This document shows, piece after piece, positions 22,711 through 32,770 of a stretch of DNA of 35,069 bases (its first letter is position 1; each line of letters opens with the position of its first letter). Where the stretch lies: positions 1 to 35,069 of the forward strand of contig JAFGPG010000068.1 in assembly GCA_016926075.1 (NCBI GenBank), given 5' to 3'. Made by a program: the position numbers and the translations under genes. The notes beneath the pieces were generated by a model. The model worked only from the letters and a program-made list of their open reading frames with translations. It made no database searches and had not been told where the DNA came from. The stretch is from Methanomassiliicoccales archaeon (GTDB taxonomy: Archaea > Thermoplasmatota > Thermoplasmata > Methanomassiliicoccales > UBA472).

Positions 22711-23361
22711 ATGAGGAAAGAGAGCAGGGTCATCCTGGCATTGGACGAGGTGAATGGGGAGAGGGCCATGTGGGTGGCGGGTCAGGTGGCCGATCTGGTG
22801 GACGCCATCAAGATCAACTGGCCCCTGGTGCTGTCCACCTCCTCGGAGACCATCACCCGGCTGTCCGAGCTGGCCCCGGTGATCTGCGACTTCAAGGTGG
22901 CGGACATCCCCAACACCGTCTCCCTCATCGTCTCCCATGCCGTGGCACGAGGGGCGGAGGGGGTCATAGTGCACGGGTTCACCGGCAGCGACTCGGTCCG
23001 GGCGGCGGTGCAGGCCGCCCATGACCGCCAGATATTCGTGGTGACGGAGATGAGCCACCCCGGCGGAGCGGAGTTCACGGCCCCCGCCTCCGAATCCCTG
23101 GCCCGCATGGCGGTGGAGTGCGGGGCGGCGGGGATCATCGCCCCGGCCACCCGCCCGGAGAGGGTGGCCGCGCTGCGCAGGGTGGTGGGCGACCTTCTCA
23201 TACTGTCCCCGGGGGTGGGAGTGCAGGGAGGCAGCGCCTCGGTCGCCCTGAGGAAGGGGGCGGACTACGTCATCGTCGGCCGCAGCATCTACGGCGCGGA
23301 GGACCCCCGGAGGGCGGCCTCGGAGATCGTGAGGGAGGCAAGGGAGGCCGGCGGTGTATAG
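22711..23361 (+). CDS. pyrF: Orotidine 5'-phosphate decarboxylase
   Basis: RVILALDEVNGERA...DAIKINWPLVL...VICDFKVADIPNTV...GVIVHGFTG...LSPGVGVQGG...ADYVIVGRSIY. Confidence 0.94.
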   Translation: MRKESRVILALDEVNGERAMWVAGQVADLVDAIKINWPLVLSTSSETITRLSELAPVICDFKVADIPNTVSLIVSHAVARGAEGVIVHGFTGSDSVRAAVQAAHDRQIFVVTEMSHPGGAEFTAPASESLARMAVECGAAGIIAPATRPERVAALRRVVGDLLILSPGVGVQGGSASVALRKGADYVIVGRSIYGAEDPRRAASEIVREAREAGGV

Positions 23362-23399
23362 ACGCTCAAAGGCGCTGTACGCATCCCCGGCCAGATACA

Positions 23400-23407
23400 T
23401 TTTTTTT
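23400..23407 (+). terminator. Poly-T tract, candidate archaeal terminator after pyrF
   Basis: Eight consecutive T (CATTTTTTTTGGG) 39 nt after the pyrF stop, before the aglB promoter. Confidence 0.45.
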
Positions 23408-23427
23408 GGGACTGGAAGGGACCAACG

Positions 23428-23436
23428 TTTTTATAC
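23428..23436 (+). promoter_or_regulatory. TATA-like element upstream of aglB
   Basis: GTTTTTATACGG about 45-50 nt upstream of ATG 23481. Confidence 0.45.
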
Positions 23437-23480
23437 GGGATGCGATATCAGATGCTAATCAGCCCAGAGGAGACCAACTG

Positions 23481-26400
23481 ATGGCAACGAAAAAGGAGGG
23501 GGTCAGTCGCCCTACCGATAGGCAGCGTTCCAGTTCGTTGTCCGATCTCTCCCGGGCCCTGAAGGGCTCTTGGATAGGAAGGAATTGGCGGACAGCACTG
23601 CTGTTGGTGATGCTGGTGTTCCTGGCCTTGTTCGTCAGGAGCTATTTCGGATTCTCCACGTCCGTGGACAACGGTTACCTGGTGTCGGGAGGCTCCGACT
23701 CATATTATCACATGAGGGTCATCGACCACGCGGTGGGGACCGGGGAGCACCTGGTATGGGACGACATGCTGAACTATCCGCTGGGGATGAGGAACCCCCG
23801 CCCTCCGCTGTATGACTGGTCAGTGGCGGTGTTCGCCATGTTCCTCAGCAGCATCTCCGGGCTGGTCATCACGGATGCTGTGGGACTGTCCTTGGTGTTC
23901 TCCACCGCTGTGTGGGGAGCGCTCACCGTCATCCCGGTCTACATGCTGGGAAAGGCGGCCTTCGGACGCAAGGCCGGACTGCTGGGGGCGTTCATATTCG
24001 CCCTCATGGCCGGCCACATCGAACGCACCGTGCTGTCCAACGCGGACCATGACGCCATGGTGCTCTTCTTCGTGGTGTTCTCCTTCTACTTCCTGCTGCG
24101 CTCCCTGCAATCGGTCCAGGGCAGCCGATGGGTGGCCAGATGGGGGGATCCCAAGGCCATAGGGTCCGGGCTCAAAGGGTATCTGGGAACGAACCATGTC
24201 TCCCTTATTTACGCCGCCCTGGGGGGCATCTCCGTGGCCGCCGTGGCCATGATCTGGACCGGCTACACCTACCTTCTCATCATCATCTTGGTCTATCTCA
24301 TCGTGCAGCTCTTCGTGGACCGCTTCCGCAACGCGGACTCCATGGGGGTCCTATTCACCATCATCACCCTCTTCGGGGTGGCCTTCCTGGTGATGGCCCC
24401 CATGTACGTGAGCCTGAGCCTGGTGAACACCTGGTTCGACACACCCCTCTTCCTCTTCATCGTGGCCACCCTCGGAGGGCTGCTGTTCGTGGTCACGCGC
24501 GACTACCCCTGGACCCTGGTCCTGCCCACGCTCGCCATCATTACGCTGGGCGCCCTGGCAGCGCTTTCTGTGCTCTCTCCGGGCCTGTTCGAGTCCATAG
24601 TCACCGGTCAGGGATACCTGGTCAAGAGCAAGCTATACAGCACCATATCCGAGGCCCAGGCCCCAGGCTTCTCCAGCCTGGCCATGTCCTTCGGCATGGT
24701 GACGTTCTGGCTCTCCCTGATGGGGGTGGGATGGGCCGCCTACAAGATCCCCAAGAACATCAGCCCCTACTTCATCTTCGTAGTGGTCTGGGTGGGCATA
24801 TCCATATACATGGCATCCTCCGCCGCCAGGTTCGTCTTCAACGCCGCCCCGGCCTTCGCGGTGTCCGCGGGATGGATACTGGCCATCATCATCGATACCC
24901 TGAGGTTCGATGAGATGCTGCACAGCATGCGCACCGACCATGGCGGGCTGCTCAAGACCCTCCGCCACTCCGTCAAGATAAGGCACGTGCTGGGGATCGT
25001 CTTCGTGGTCCTCATGATAATGGTGCCCAACGTCTGGTATGCCATGGACGCCGGGATCCCATCCACCTCCAAGGCCGATTTCGATGGCCAGATATACATG
25101 GTCATGCCCGAGTTCCTGAGGCCGGACGACTACGACCTGCAGAACGGCACCCTCTGGTACCTGGGCGCCTTCGCCTATGGCATGTCCCTGCCCAACACCT
25201 ACTGGCCAGCGGCCTGGGAATGGTTCTCCCAGCAGGATAGTGATGCTCTCACCCCCACCGACCGCCCGGCCTTCCTGTCCTGGTGGGACTACGGGTTCGA
25301 GGCCATACAGCAGGGCGGACACCCCGCGGTGGCCGACAACTTCCAGAACGGATATCAGTTCGCCGGCACCTTCCTCATGACCCAGACCGAGGAGGGGGCC
25401 ATCGCCATGCTCATCGTCCGCTGCATGGAGGCCAGGGCCGACTACGACTCCGAGGCCCTCTACTCGCTCATGGGCTCGTACGGAGTGGACAGCGTGCGCC
25501 TGAAGGACATCATGACCCACCCCACCGATTACGTTGAGGAGGTCAGGGACAACCCCGATGTCTACGGGGAGTACGACGATGAGCTGAGTTCCGGCAACGC
25601 CAAATACGCCGCGGCCCGCGAGGTGCTGTCCCGAATAGGCAAGGGCGAGCTGACATCCCTCTACCACGAGGTCAGGGAGATCACGGGTCAGGACATCGGG
25701 TATGTGGCCATAGACAACCGCCTGTTCCCCTTCACCGCCACCAGCTACAACATCTTCTACGCACCGGCCAAGCTGTCCGATCAGAGGGTGGACGGCAACA
25801 ACATCCCCTACGACTACTACCAGATATACGCCGTGGACTACTACGGGGAACAGATACCGCTGGACGAGGTCACCTCCTCCGATTTCATCGTGGACTACGA
25901 GATCGTCTACACCGAGGCCTTCTACGACACCATGCTCTACCGCACCTTCATGGGGTACGGGCCGAGCGATGTGGGCGAGACCGAACAAGGTCTTCCAGGC
26001 ATCTCCGGCAGCCTGCAGTCCCTGCCCTCCATGCAGGGCTGGAACATGAGCAACTTCCGGATGGTGTACCGCACCGCCTACTACAACCCCTATCCTAGCT
26101 CCGAGGTCTCCAACCACTCCGACGCCTGGAGGGCCATCTCCTACCAGGAGGGCATCGAACTCTATGGCAAGATCAACTCCGGGGAGGTCATCGGGACCGT
26201 GGACCTCTCCTCCTCCGGCCTGTACTCGGGGGTGGTGTTCCTGCAGTACTACGATGGGGCCATCATCGAGGGCACCGCCCTCTCCGACAGCGGGGATCCC
26301 ATGGCCAACATCTGGGTCACGGTCCTGGACGATTACGGTATCCCTCACCAGGTGGTGAGGACCGACGCTGACGGGCGCTACAGCATTTTAGCCCCCTTCG

Positions 26401-29400
26401 GTGAGACCACCGTGGTCTTCTCCTACGGCGACCTGGACGAAAGATTGCTGTACGGCACCGAGCTGTACTCCACCACACTGGACATCACCTACGACCAGGC
26501 CATGCGGGTGGAGGAGGACGCGAACAAGGACGGCCAGATGGACTACATGGTCGATCTGGACGTGACCATCACCGCCGGGACCCTCGAGGGCATGGTGTAC
26601 GTGGACAACGATGGCAATGGCAAATACTCCGCCTCGAACGACGAGGTGCTGGTGGGAGCCACGGTCATCTTCGAGAACCAGACCTCCGGTCACCATCTGG
26701 AGGCGGTCTCCACCGAGGACGGATATCAGCTGACGGGCGTGCCGCCCATCTCCGGCGACCTATCCGTGCGGTACGATGGGCACATCTTCGGGGAGGCCCA
26801 GGTCACCGCCGTGGTGGACAGCACGGTCACCACGGACCTGGGATACGAACCGGCCAAGGTCGAGGGGAACGTCACCCTGGAGGACGGTTCCCCCGCCAAC
26901 GGTGTCTCCGTCATCCTTCTGGACCAAAGCAGCGGGGAGATGCTCGAGGAGGTCACCGATGCCTCGGGCGCCTTCGTCTTCAGCGACCTGCTCCCCGGTG
27001 ACTACACACTTCAGACCCCGGACGGCACGGTGCTGCTCGATCCCCAGGTGCGACTGGAGGAGGGCGACTCCCTGGTCCGGGACCTGGTGCTCTATCATTC
27101 CATGCGCATCACCGGCCTGGTCAGTTACGACGGGGAACCGATCACCAACGCCATGGTGGGGGTGAACGGTGAGCTGGGCACGAAGTGGGTGCGCAGCGAC
27201 ACCCGCGGACGCTACACTGTGGTGGTGCCCAAGGGCCAGGTCTCACTGTACGCCACGGCCACCGTAGAAGGGGAGGAGGTGGTTCAGCTCCACATGGTCC
27301 AGGCCACGGACGATGCCACCATCGACCTCCTACTGGAGCCGGGGATGGTGCTGAACGGGTTGGTAAGCTCGGGAACGAGCATCAGCAATGGTGCCACGGT
27401 CACCATCGAGTCCCGAACCAGTGAGGCGGTGCTGACCGCGGTCAGCAACGGGAGCGGCGGGTTCCGCGCAGTGCTACCGGAGGGGTTGTACTCCATCTAC
27501 GCCCAGGACGGTTCCCGCTCCTATTGGAACGACATATACCTGGGCTCCACGGTCTCCGTCGGCATCGACCTGCTGGACTCGGTCAAGGTAAGCGGTACCG
27601 CCTGGTATGATCAGGACGGTGATGGGGCCATCTCCAGCGGAGAGAGGCTGAGCGGTGTGCAGGTCTCCATCCGGGACCAGGAGGGGCGGGCATTGTCCTC
27701 GAGCACCGGTCCCGACGGTGCTTACTCCTTCCTGCTGATCGCCGGAAGGAGCTACACCCTTCAGGCCGTGAAGTACGGTTACGAGGGGCTGAGCGAAACG
27801 CTCGGCTCAATGGTCACGGACACGACCCTCGACCTGAACATGCAGGCCACCGAAAGGCTGGTCAGCGGCAGCATATCCTCGGGCATGGGCGGCATCACCA
27901 TCCAGTTCACCGCCCGGAGCGGTTCCGCGATGGACGCGGTCGCCGTCACGGCCATTGACGGCAGCTTCTCGGTGACGCTTTCCCCAGGAGATTACCTGGT
28001 CCATGTGAACCAGAACGTCACGCCGGGGGACGCCTCGGTACAGTATCAGTCCTCCGCTCCAATGGAGCTCACGGTGGACATCGGAAGTGACGTGACCGGC
28101 CTGGAGCTGGAGATGGTCCAGAGGGTCCTGGTCACGGGGACCATCAGCCCCAGTGGTAGCGCTATCATGGTCTTCGATGGGCCGGAGCACGAGGAGATCT
28201 CCGCTGGCAGTATCTATTCCGTCTATCTGCAGAAGGGCAACTACTCCCTGTATGTGAGGGTGGACAATTCCTCCCTGCGCTCGGCCGACCTCTCCCGGGT
28301 GCTCATCAGCGGCCCGACCGTCCTGGACGTGGCGGCGGACACCGCCCGTCAGGTGATGGTACGGGCCAGCATGACCGGGGTCGGTGAATCGGGTGTCATA
28401 ATATCAATCCGGGAGGGAGATGCGTGCTACAACCTGACCTCCTCCTCCTCGATGAACTTCATCTCTGTATACCTGGCCCCCGGAAGCTACTCCGCCTCCA
28501 TAGAGCACCATGACACGGCCGTCATCGACGGTGTGAACAGGTATGTGGTCTACAGAGGGGAGATCAGCTTCGAGATGGGGTCCATGGCACAGAACGTGCT
28601 CATACCCACCACCAGGGAGCTGGACAACGCCACGGTGCAGGGATGGGTGCTGGCCTCCGGGGCGCCTGTACCAGCCACCCTCAGGTTCATGCCCCAGTCC
28701 GAGACGGCCATGGAATGCACCGTGGAGGCGGCCTCGGGCAACTACTCGGTATCCCTCGCCCCCGGCAACTACAGCGTGTACGCGCTCAGCGCGGACAGCG
28801 GCCAGGCCTTCCTAGGGGAGCTGAGCGTCGATGGACCTGTGGACCTCCAAAACGACCTGGTGCTGAGCGCCGCCCTACGCCTCACGGGCGTCACCTTCGC
28901 CGGTGACTTCGGGGTACAGGCGCAGGTCACGGTCGCGGGCGAGGGGGCACTGGACCTCATCAGCGGGGCTGACGGCCGCTACGAGATCTACCTGCCGGCC
29001 GGCACCTATCTGCTGCAGGCAGAGACACAGCTCACGGAGGCTGGCCTGTCCGTGACATACAGCGGGGAGAACGGCGTGGAGCTGCAGGACGTTACCTCTC
29101 GCGGGATATTCATGGAAAAGGAAGTGGTGCGCTCGGTGGACATCACATGGGACTCCGCTCAGAAGGCGACCATAGGCGCCGGTGAGACAGCGGTCTACAC
29201 CATACGGGTGTCCAATACGGGGAACGCCCCCGACACCCTCAGGCTGAGCGCCACCGCCACCGGGTGGACCGTGACCTTCTCGCAGACCGAGGTGGCCCTG
29301 GACTTCGGCAGCGGTGTCAGCAGCCAGATCGTGACCGTGCATCTCACGCCCTCGGAATCCGTACTGGTCAGTCACACCGCGGTCACCGTGAGGGTCTCCT

Positions 29401-29972
29401 CCACCGGCAACTCCTCGATCACCGACACCGTGAAGCTGGACGCCGACATATCCCCCTTCTACGAGCTCTCCTTGACCTATGTGAGCGCCCAGGGGACGGA
29501 CGGTAGCGACTATCAGTACCGTGTGAAGGTGAAGAACCAAGGCAACGTCGAGGACACCTGCACGGTGACGGTGGGGAACGGACCCGTCTTGAACGACCTC
29601 GGCTGGGAGGTCAAGCTGGTGGACGGGACGCTCCTGAGCGATTCCCTGAACCTCACGGTAACCGCCTCCGGCAGCATGGATTTCATCGTCTCCCTGACCC
29701 CGCTGCGACAGAACCCCAGCCCCACGGTCACCGTTCAACTGGTGGCGGTATCCCAGAACGATGAGGCGGCCATGGCCACCCTGGACCTGACACCCGAGTT
29801 CGCAGGCCTCATGATCAGCGGCGGTGTGGCGGTCAGCGGTCCAGGGGTGTCCTATAGCGCTCCGGCCATGGGCATGGACACCGTGGTCCTGCTGGGGGCG
29901 GCACTGGCCCTGATGGTGGTGGTGCTCGTCCTCTCCGTACAGAAGGGGGTGTTCTCACGAAGAAGGCGCTGA
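23481..29972 (+). CDS. aglB: Oligosaccharyltransferase AglB/STT3 fused to a C-terminal array of carboxypeptidase-regulatory-like/SdrB-like beta-sandwich and NEW3-like domains
   Basis: 2163 aa from ATG 23481. Multi-TM N-terminus, NADHDAMV, catalytic WWDYG at 25281-25295; from about 26260 about 11 repeats of the G.V...G.P...V.V......V.T...G.Y....PG.Y.L type, then GNAPDTLRLSATATGWTVTF (NEW3-like) and C-terminal TM VVLLGAALALMVVVLVLSV-QKGVFSRRRR. Confidence 0.93.
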   Translation: MATKKEGVSRPTDRQRSSSLSDLSRALKGSWIGRNWRTALLLVMLVFLALFVRSYFGFSTSVDNGYLVSGGSDSYYHMRVIDHAVGTGEHLVWDDMLNYPLGMRNPRPPLYDWSVAVFAMFLSSISGLVITDAVGLSLVFSTAVWGALTVIPVYMLGKAAFGRKAGLLGAFIFALMAGHIERTVLSNADHDAMVLFFVVFSFYFLLRSLQSVQGSRWVARWGDPKAIGSGLKGYLGTNHVSLIYAALGGISVAAVAMIWTGYTYLLIIILVYLIVQLFVDRFRNADSMGVLFTIITLFGVAFLVMAPMYVSLSLVNTWFDTPLFLFIVATLGGLLFVVTRDYPWTLVLPTLAIITLGALAALSVLSPGLFESIVTGQGYLVKSKLYSTISEAQAPGFSSLAMSFGMVTFWLSLMGVGWAAYKIPKNISPYFIFVVVWVGISIYMASSAARFVFNAAPAFAVSAGWILAIIIDTLRFDEMLHSMRTDHGGLLKTLRHSVKIRHVLGIVFVVLMIMVPNVWYAMDAGIPSTSKADFDGQIYMVMPEFLRPDDYDLQNGTLWYLGAFAYGMSLPNTYWPAAWEWFSQQDSDALTPTDRPAFLSWWDYGFEAIQQGGHPAVADNFQNGYQFAGTFLMTQTEEGAIAMLIVRCMEARADYDSEALYSLMGSYGVDSVRLKDIMTHPTDYVEEVRDNPDVYGEYDDELSSGNAKYAAAREVLSRIGKGELTSLYHEVREITGQDIGYVAIDNRLFPFTATSYNIFYAPAKLSDQRVDGNNIPYDYYQIYAVDYYGEQIPLDEVTSSDFIVDYEIVYTEAFYDTMLYRTFMGYGPSDVGETEQGLPGISGSLQSLPSMQGWNMSNFRMVYRTAYYNPYPSSEVSNHSDAWRAISYQEGIELYGKINSGEVIGTVDLSSSGLYSGVVFLQYYDGAIIEGTALSDSGDPMANIWVTVLDDYGIPHQVVRTDADGRYSILAPFGETTVVFSYGDLDERLLYGTELYSTTLDITYDQAMRVEEDANKDGQMDYMVDLDVTITAGTLEGMVYVDNDGNGKYSASNDEVLVGATVIFENQTSGHHLEAVSTEDGYQLTGVPPISGDLSVRYDGHIFGEAQVTAVVDSTVTTDLGYEPAKVEGNVTLEDGSPANGVSVILLDQSSGEMLEEVTDASGAFVFSDLLPGDYTLQTPDGTVLLDPQVRLEEGDSLVRDLVLYHSMRITGLVSYDGEPITNAMVGVNGELGTKWVRSDTRGRYTVVVPKGQVSLYATATVEGEEVVQLHMVQATDDATIDLLLEPGMVLNGLVSSGTSISNGATVTIESRTSEAVLTAVSNGSGGFRAVLPEGLYSIYAQDGSRSYWNDIYLGSTVSVGIDLLDSVKVSGTAWYDQDGDGAISSGERLSGVQVSIRDQEGRALSSSTGPDGAYSFLLIAGRSYTLQAVKYGYEGLSETLGSMVTDTTLDLNMQATERLVSGSISSGMGGITIQFTARSGSAMDAVAVTAIDGSFSVTLSPGDYLVHVNQNVTPGDASVQYQSSAPMELTVDIGSDVTGLELEMVQRVLVTGTISPSGSAIMVFDGPEHEEISAGSIYSVYLQKGNYSLYVRVDNSSLRSADLSRVLISGPTVLDVAADTARQVMVRASMTGVGESGVIISIREGDACYNLTSSSSMNFISVYLAPGSYSASIEHHDTAVIDGVNRYVVYRGEISFEMGSMAQNVLIPTTRELDNATVQGWVLASGAPVPATLRFMPQSETAMECTVEAASGNYSVSLAPGNYSVYALSADSGQAFLGELSVDGPVDLQNDLVLSAALRLTGVTFAGDFGVQAQVTVAGEGALDLISGADGRYEIYLPAGTYLLQAETQLTEAGLSVTYSGENGVELQDVTSRGIFMEKEVVRSVDITWDSAQKATIGAGETAVYTIRVSNTGNAPDTLRLSATATGWTVTFSQTEVALDFGSGVSSQIVTVHLTPSESVLVSHTAVTVRVSSTGNSSITDTVKLDADISPFYELSLTYVSAQGTDGSDYQYRVKVKNQGNVEDTCTVTVGNGPVLNDLGWEVKLVDGTLLSDSLNLTVTASGSMDFIVSLTPLRQNPSPTVTVQLVAVSQNDEAAMATLDLTPEFAGLMISGGVAVSGPGVSYSAPAMGMDTVVLLGAALALMVVVLVLSVQKGVFSRRRR

Positions 29973-30748
29973 TGTGGGCATTGCTCGTCTGTCTATTGCT
30001 GTCCGCCCTTCCGGCCACCGCCGCGGGGGACGGTTACGATCCTCTGCATGCACAGCTGGAAGGCCCCCTGGTGGTCACCACGGGCAGCGTGACCCAGTAC
30101 AAGTTGAGCATGGTGGGGGGACCGGCGGAGGCCGGGGTGGGCAACTATTCGTACAACGCGGATTTCGCCGGTACCGGCAGCACCTACGGCTCGTACTTCG
30201 TCCCGGGCAGCGCGGAGCCCACCTCCAGCGGGGTGTTCTACATCAACCTGACCGCGCCGTCCGAAGCGCAGACCCTCACCATCTGGATCAACTGCACCTC
30301 CACCGGCTCCACGGAGAGCATGGCCCTCCCGCTGGTGTACAAGGTGGAGGTGGTGGAGCCCATCGTGTTCCATGCCACCATCGTCAACACCGGCGACGTG
30401 GCGGTGAGCGGTGTCCCCCTGGCCCTGTACATATTGAAGGAAGGGCAGTGGTCGGAGGTGCACAGCACCTCATTGGACCTGGCGGCCGGGCAGTCCTATG
30501 ACTTCCTTTACAATTGGACGGCCTTGGACCTGGAATCGGGCCAATACAAGGTGCGCATGCTCCTGGACCCCAGCAACGCCATCGTGACCTTCGAGGGCGG
30601 CGCGACGGTCTACGAGACGACCATCTACTATGACGTCCCCGGTTACGGAGGGGTCAACACCCTGCTCTGGGTGCTGGTCATCGCCCTGGGGCTGGTGGCG
30701 TTCCTCCTCTGGAGGCGCCCCAAGGCCAAGGGCAGGAAGAGGCGCTGA
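29972..30748 (+). CDS. CARDB-like exported membrane-anchored protein
   Basis: Signal peptide MWALLVCLLLSALPATAAG, beta-rich CARDB-like region VFHATIVNTGDVAVSGVPLALYILKEGQW, C-terminal TM LLWVLVIALGLVAFLLW-RRPKAKGRKRR; start overlaps the aglB stop (TGATG). Confidence 0.8.
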   Translation: MWALLVCLLLSALPATAAGDGYDPLHAQLEGPLVVTTGSVTQYKLSMVGGPAEAGVGNYSYNADFAGTGSTYGSYFVPGSAEPTSSGVFYINLTAPSEAQTLTIWINCTSTGSTESMALPLVYKVEVVEPIVFHATIVNTGDVAVSGVPLALYILKEGQWSEVHSTSLDLAAGQSYDFLYNWTALDLESGQYKVRMLLDPSNAIVTFEGGATVYETTIYYDVPGYGGVNTLLWVLVIALGLVAFLLWRRPKAKGRKRR

Positions 30749-30751
30749 GAC

Positions 30752-31369
30752 TCACAACCTTCTCTCCAGCTCGGCCAGACGGGTCCGCAGCCTTTCCCCG
30801 GAGACCGCCAAGGAAACGTCCCCCCTGGTCTTCTCCAGGACCGATCGGGCGATGTCCTGCTTGCGACGGATGGAGACCATGGCGTCCGGGTAGTCGAACC
30901 CCATGATCACCAGGAAGAGCTCCTCCATGATGTCCAGGTACCCCTCCGCGGCCGGCGTGTCCCCCCGGCGCAGGGATTCAAGCGCGAAGCGCCTCAGCTC
31001 GCCGATGGTATCGGCCATGCCCATGAGGTAGGAGGCCTCCGGCATGCCCAGGTACTCCGGGTCCGGCAGCTCCTGCCCGTGCACGATGGCATTGAGGATG
31101 GCCGCCTCGGCCACCTCCTGCAGGGCGTCCTGGACGATGCCCGAATGCCAGATGTCCAGGTGCTCCGAGAGCACGCTCCTCAGACGGTGCGCCTCGTCGA
31201 TGGCCTCGACAAGAAGGGCCTCGCCGTCCTGACCCTTGTGCATGCCGTGCACCACCGTGCCGGACATGCGGATGATGGCCCGGGAGGACTTGATGGCTAT
31301 CTCCCGCACGGTGTCCTTCTCCTCCAAGGACACCTGTATCCTCTGGGCGATCTCCCCCAGGTTCTGCAT
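30752..31369 (-). CDS. Translin-like family protein
   Basis: MQNLGEIAQRIQVSLEEKDTVREIAIKSSRAIIRMSGTVVHGMHKGQDGEALLVEAIDEAHRLRSVL...EYLGMPEASYLMGMADTIGELRRFALESLRRGD resembles archaeal translin family proteins. Confidence 0.75.
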   Translation of the reverse strand: MQNLGEIAQRIQVSLEEKDTVREIAIKSSRAIIRMSGTVVHGMHKGQDGEALLVEAIDEAHRLRSVLSEHLDIWHSGIVQDALQEVAEAAILNAIVHGQELPDPEYLGMPEASYLMGMADTIGELRRFALESLRRGDTPAAEGYLDIMEELFLVIMGFDYPDAMVSIRRKQDIARSVLEKTRGDVSLAVSGERLRTRLAELERRL

Positions 31370-31403
31370 GATAGGGCATTGGGGCAGGGCTATATGAAAA
31401 CGC

Positions 31404-32726
31404 TCATCCGCGGACCTGGCGCATGTGCTCCACCCTCCGGCGCAGCAGCTCCCCCCGGCCGATGTCGTGGCGCACGAACACGTCGCCCTTGACGTGGGCA
31501 AGGCCGGCCTCGCACACCTCCTCCGCCCGCTCGATGGTCTCCGCCACCCCCACCACGCCCAGGGAACGGGAGGTGGTGGTGTAAACCTTCCCCTCCCTCT
31601 CGTCCACCGCCGCGTAGTACACGGTGGCACCGGCTTTCACTATGGCTCCTTCGTCCACGTTAATGGGGGTTCCGGCCTGGGGCTTGGTGCCGTAGCCGGC
31701 GGGCACCACGTACTTGCATACGGTGGCCTGCGGTTGGAAGGGGACAGGAGGCCCGAGACGGCCCTCGGCCATGGCCTGACAGAGGCCCAGGAAACCGTTC
31801 TCCAGCAGGGTCAGCACGTTCATGGCCTCCGGGTCCCCGAAGCGGGCGTTGAACTCGATGACCTTGGGGCCGTCCCTGGTCAGCATGAACTGTCCGTAGA
31901 GGATACCACGGTAGGGGGTGCCCTCCTCGCGCAGGGCCAGCACGGCGCGTCGCATGATGTCCTCCGCCGTATCTTTATCCTCATTACCCAGGAAGGGAAG
32001 GAGGTGGTCGGCATCGGAGTAGGAGCCCATGCCCCCGGTGTTAGGGCCGACGTCCCCCTCATATGCCCGCTTATGGTCCTGGACCAGGGGCATGCCCATC
32101 ACGTCACGCCCGTCGCAGAAGGCCTGCAGGGTGAACTCCTCCCCCACCAGTCGCTCCTCTAGCACCACACCCGCGCCGCCGATGCGCTTGTCCAGCACCT
32201 CCTTGACGTAATCGAGCACCTCATTCTTTCCTTGAAGATGCTCCCCCTCCACCTTGACCCCCTTGCCCCCGGTGAGCCCCTCGGGCTTGACCACCAGCTG
32301 CCCAGGGAAATCGTTCACGAAGGTGCGCGCCGTCTCTAGGTCACGGAAGGTGTCGAACTCAATGTTCCCAGGCACCCCGTGCTTCCTCATCAGTCGGCGG
32401 GCGAACCTCTTGGAGGTCTCCAGGCGGGCCGCGGCCTGCGACGGGCCCACGCATCCTATCCCCCTCTTCACCAGCTGGTCGGACAGCCCCGCCTCCAGGG
32501 GCGCCTCGGGCCCCACCACCGCCAGCTCCGCTCCGCACTGCACCGCGAACTCCACGACCTGGGGCACGTCGGTCTCCGAAAGAAGGCGTAAGGCCTTCGC
32601 CCCACGTGCGATGCCCGGGTTGAGGTTCTTCATGACCGAGTAGACCTCGGCCCCGTCCCTGAGCAAGGCCTCGACGATGGCGTGCTCCCGTCCGCCACCG
32701 CCCACCACCAGCACCTTGATGCTCAT
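31404..32726 (-). CDS. purD: Phosphoribosylamine-glycine ligase
   Basis: MSIKVLVVGGGGREHAIVEAL...VVGPEAPLEAGLSDQL...VVKPEGLTGGKGVKV...NTGGMGSYS...IEFNARFGDPEAMNVLTLL. Confidence 0.95.
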   Translation of the reverse strand: MSIKVLVVGGGGREHAIVEALLRDGAEVYSVMKNLNPGIARGAKALRLLSETDVPQVVEFAVQCGAELAVVGPEAPLEAGLSDQLVKRGIGCVGPSQAAARLETSKRFARRLMRKHGVPGNIEFDTFRDLETARTFVNDFPGQLVVKPEGLTGGKGVKVEGEHLQGKNEVLDYVKEVLDKRIGGAGVVLEERLVGEEFTLQAFCDGRDVMGMPLVQDHKRAYEGDVGPNTGGMGSYSDADHLLPFLGNEDKDTAEDIMRRAVLALREEGTPYRGILYGQFMLTRDGPKVIEFNARFGDPEAMNVLTLLENGFLGLCQAMAEGRLGPPVPFQPQATVCKYVVPAGYGTKPQAGTPINVDEGAIVKAGATVYYAAVDEREGKVYTTTSRSLGVVGVAETIERAEEVCEAGLAHVKGDVFVRHDIGRGELLRRRVEHMRQVRG

Positions 32727-32770
32727 GGGGGCGGGGATGAACGGGAGCGCTAATAAATGAATGGGGAAGA

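Noticed and set aside
23118-23480. N-terminal extension of the AglB ORF
   Set aside because: Overlaps pyrF out of frame; a T-tract, TATA-like element and purine-rich site precede ATG 23481, where a normal AglB N-terminus begins.
24633-26348. 571-aa minus-strand ORF opposite aglB
   Set aside because: Antisense artefact (V/G/H/D-rich), with WWDYG-containing AglB on the plus strand.
26260-29480. Possible independent repeat protein or DNA tandem repeat within aglB
   Set aside because: Repeats are protein-level and degenerate, with no near-identical DNA units; the frame is continuous with AglB, so it is treated as one fusion gene.
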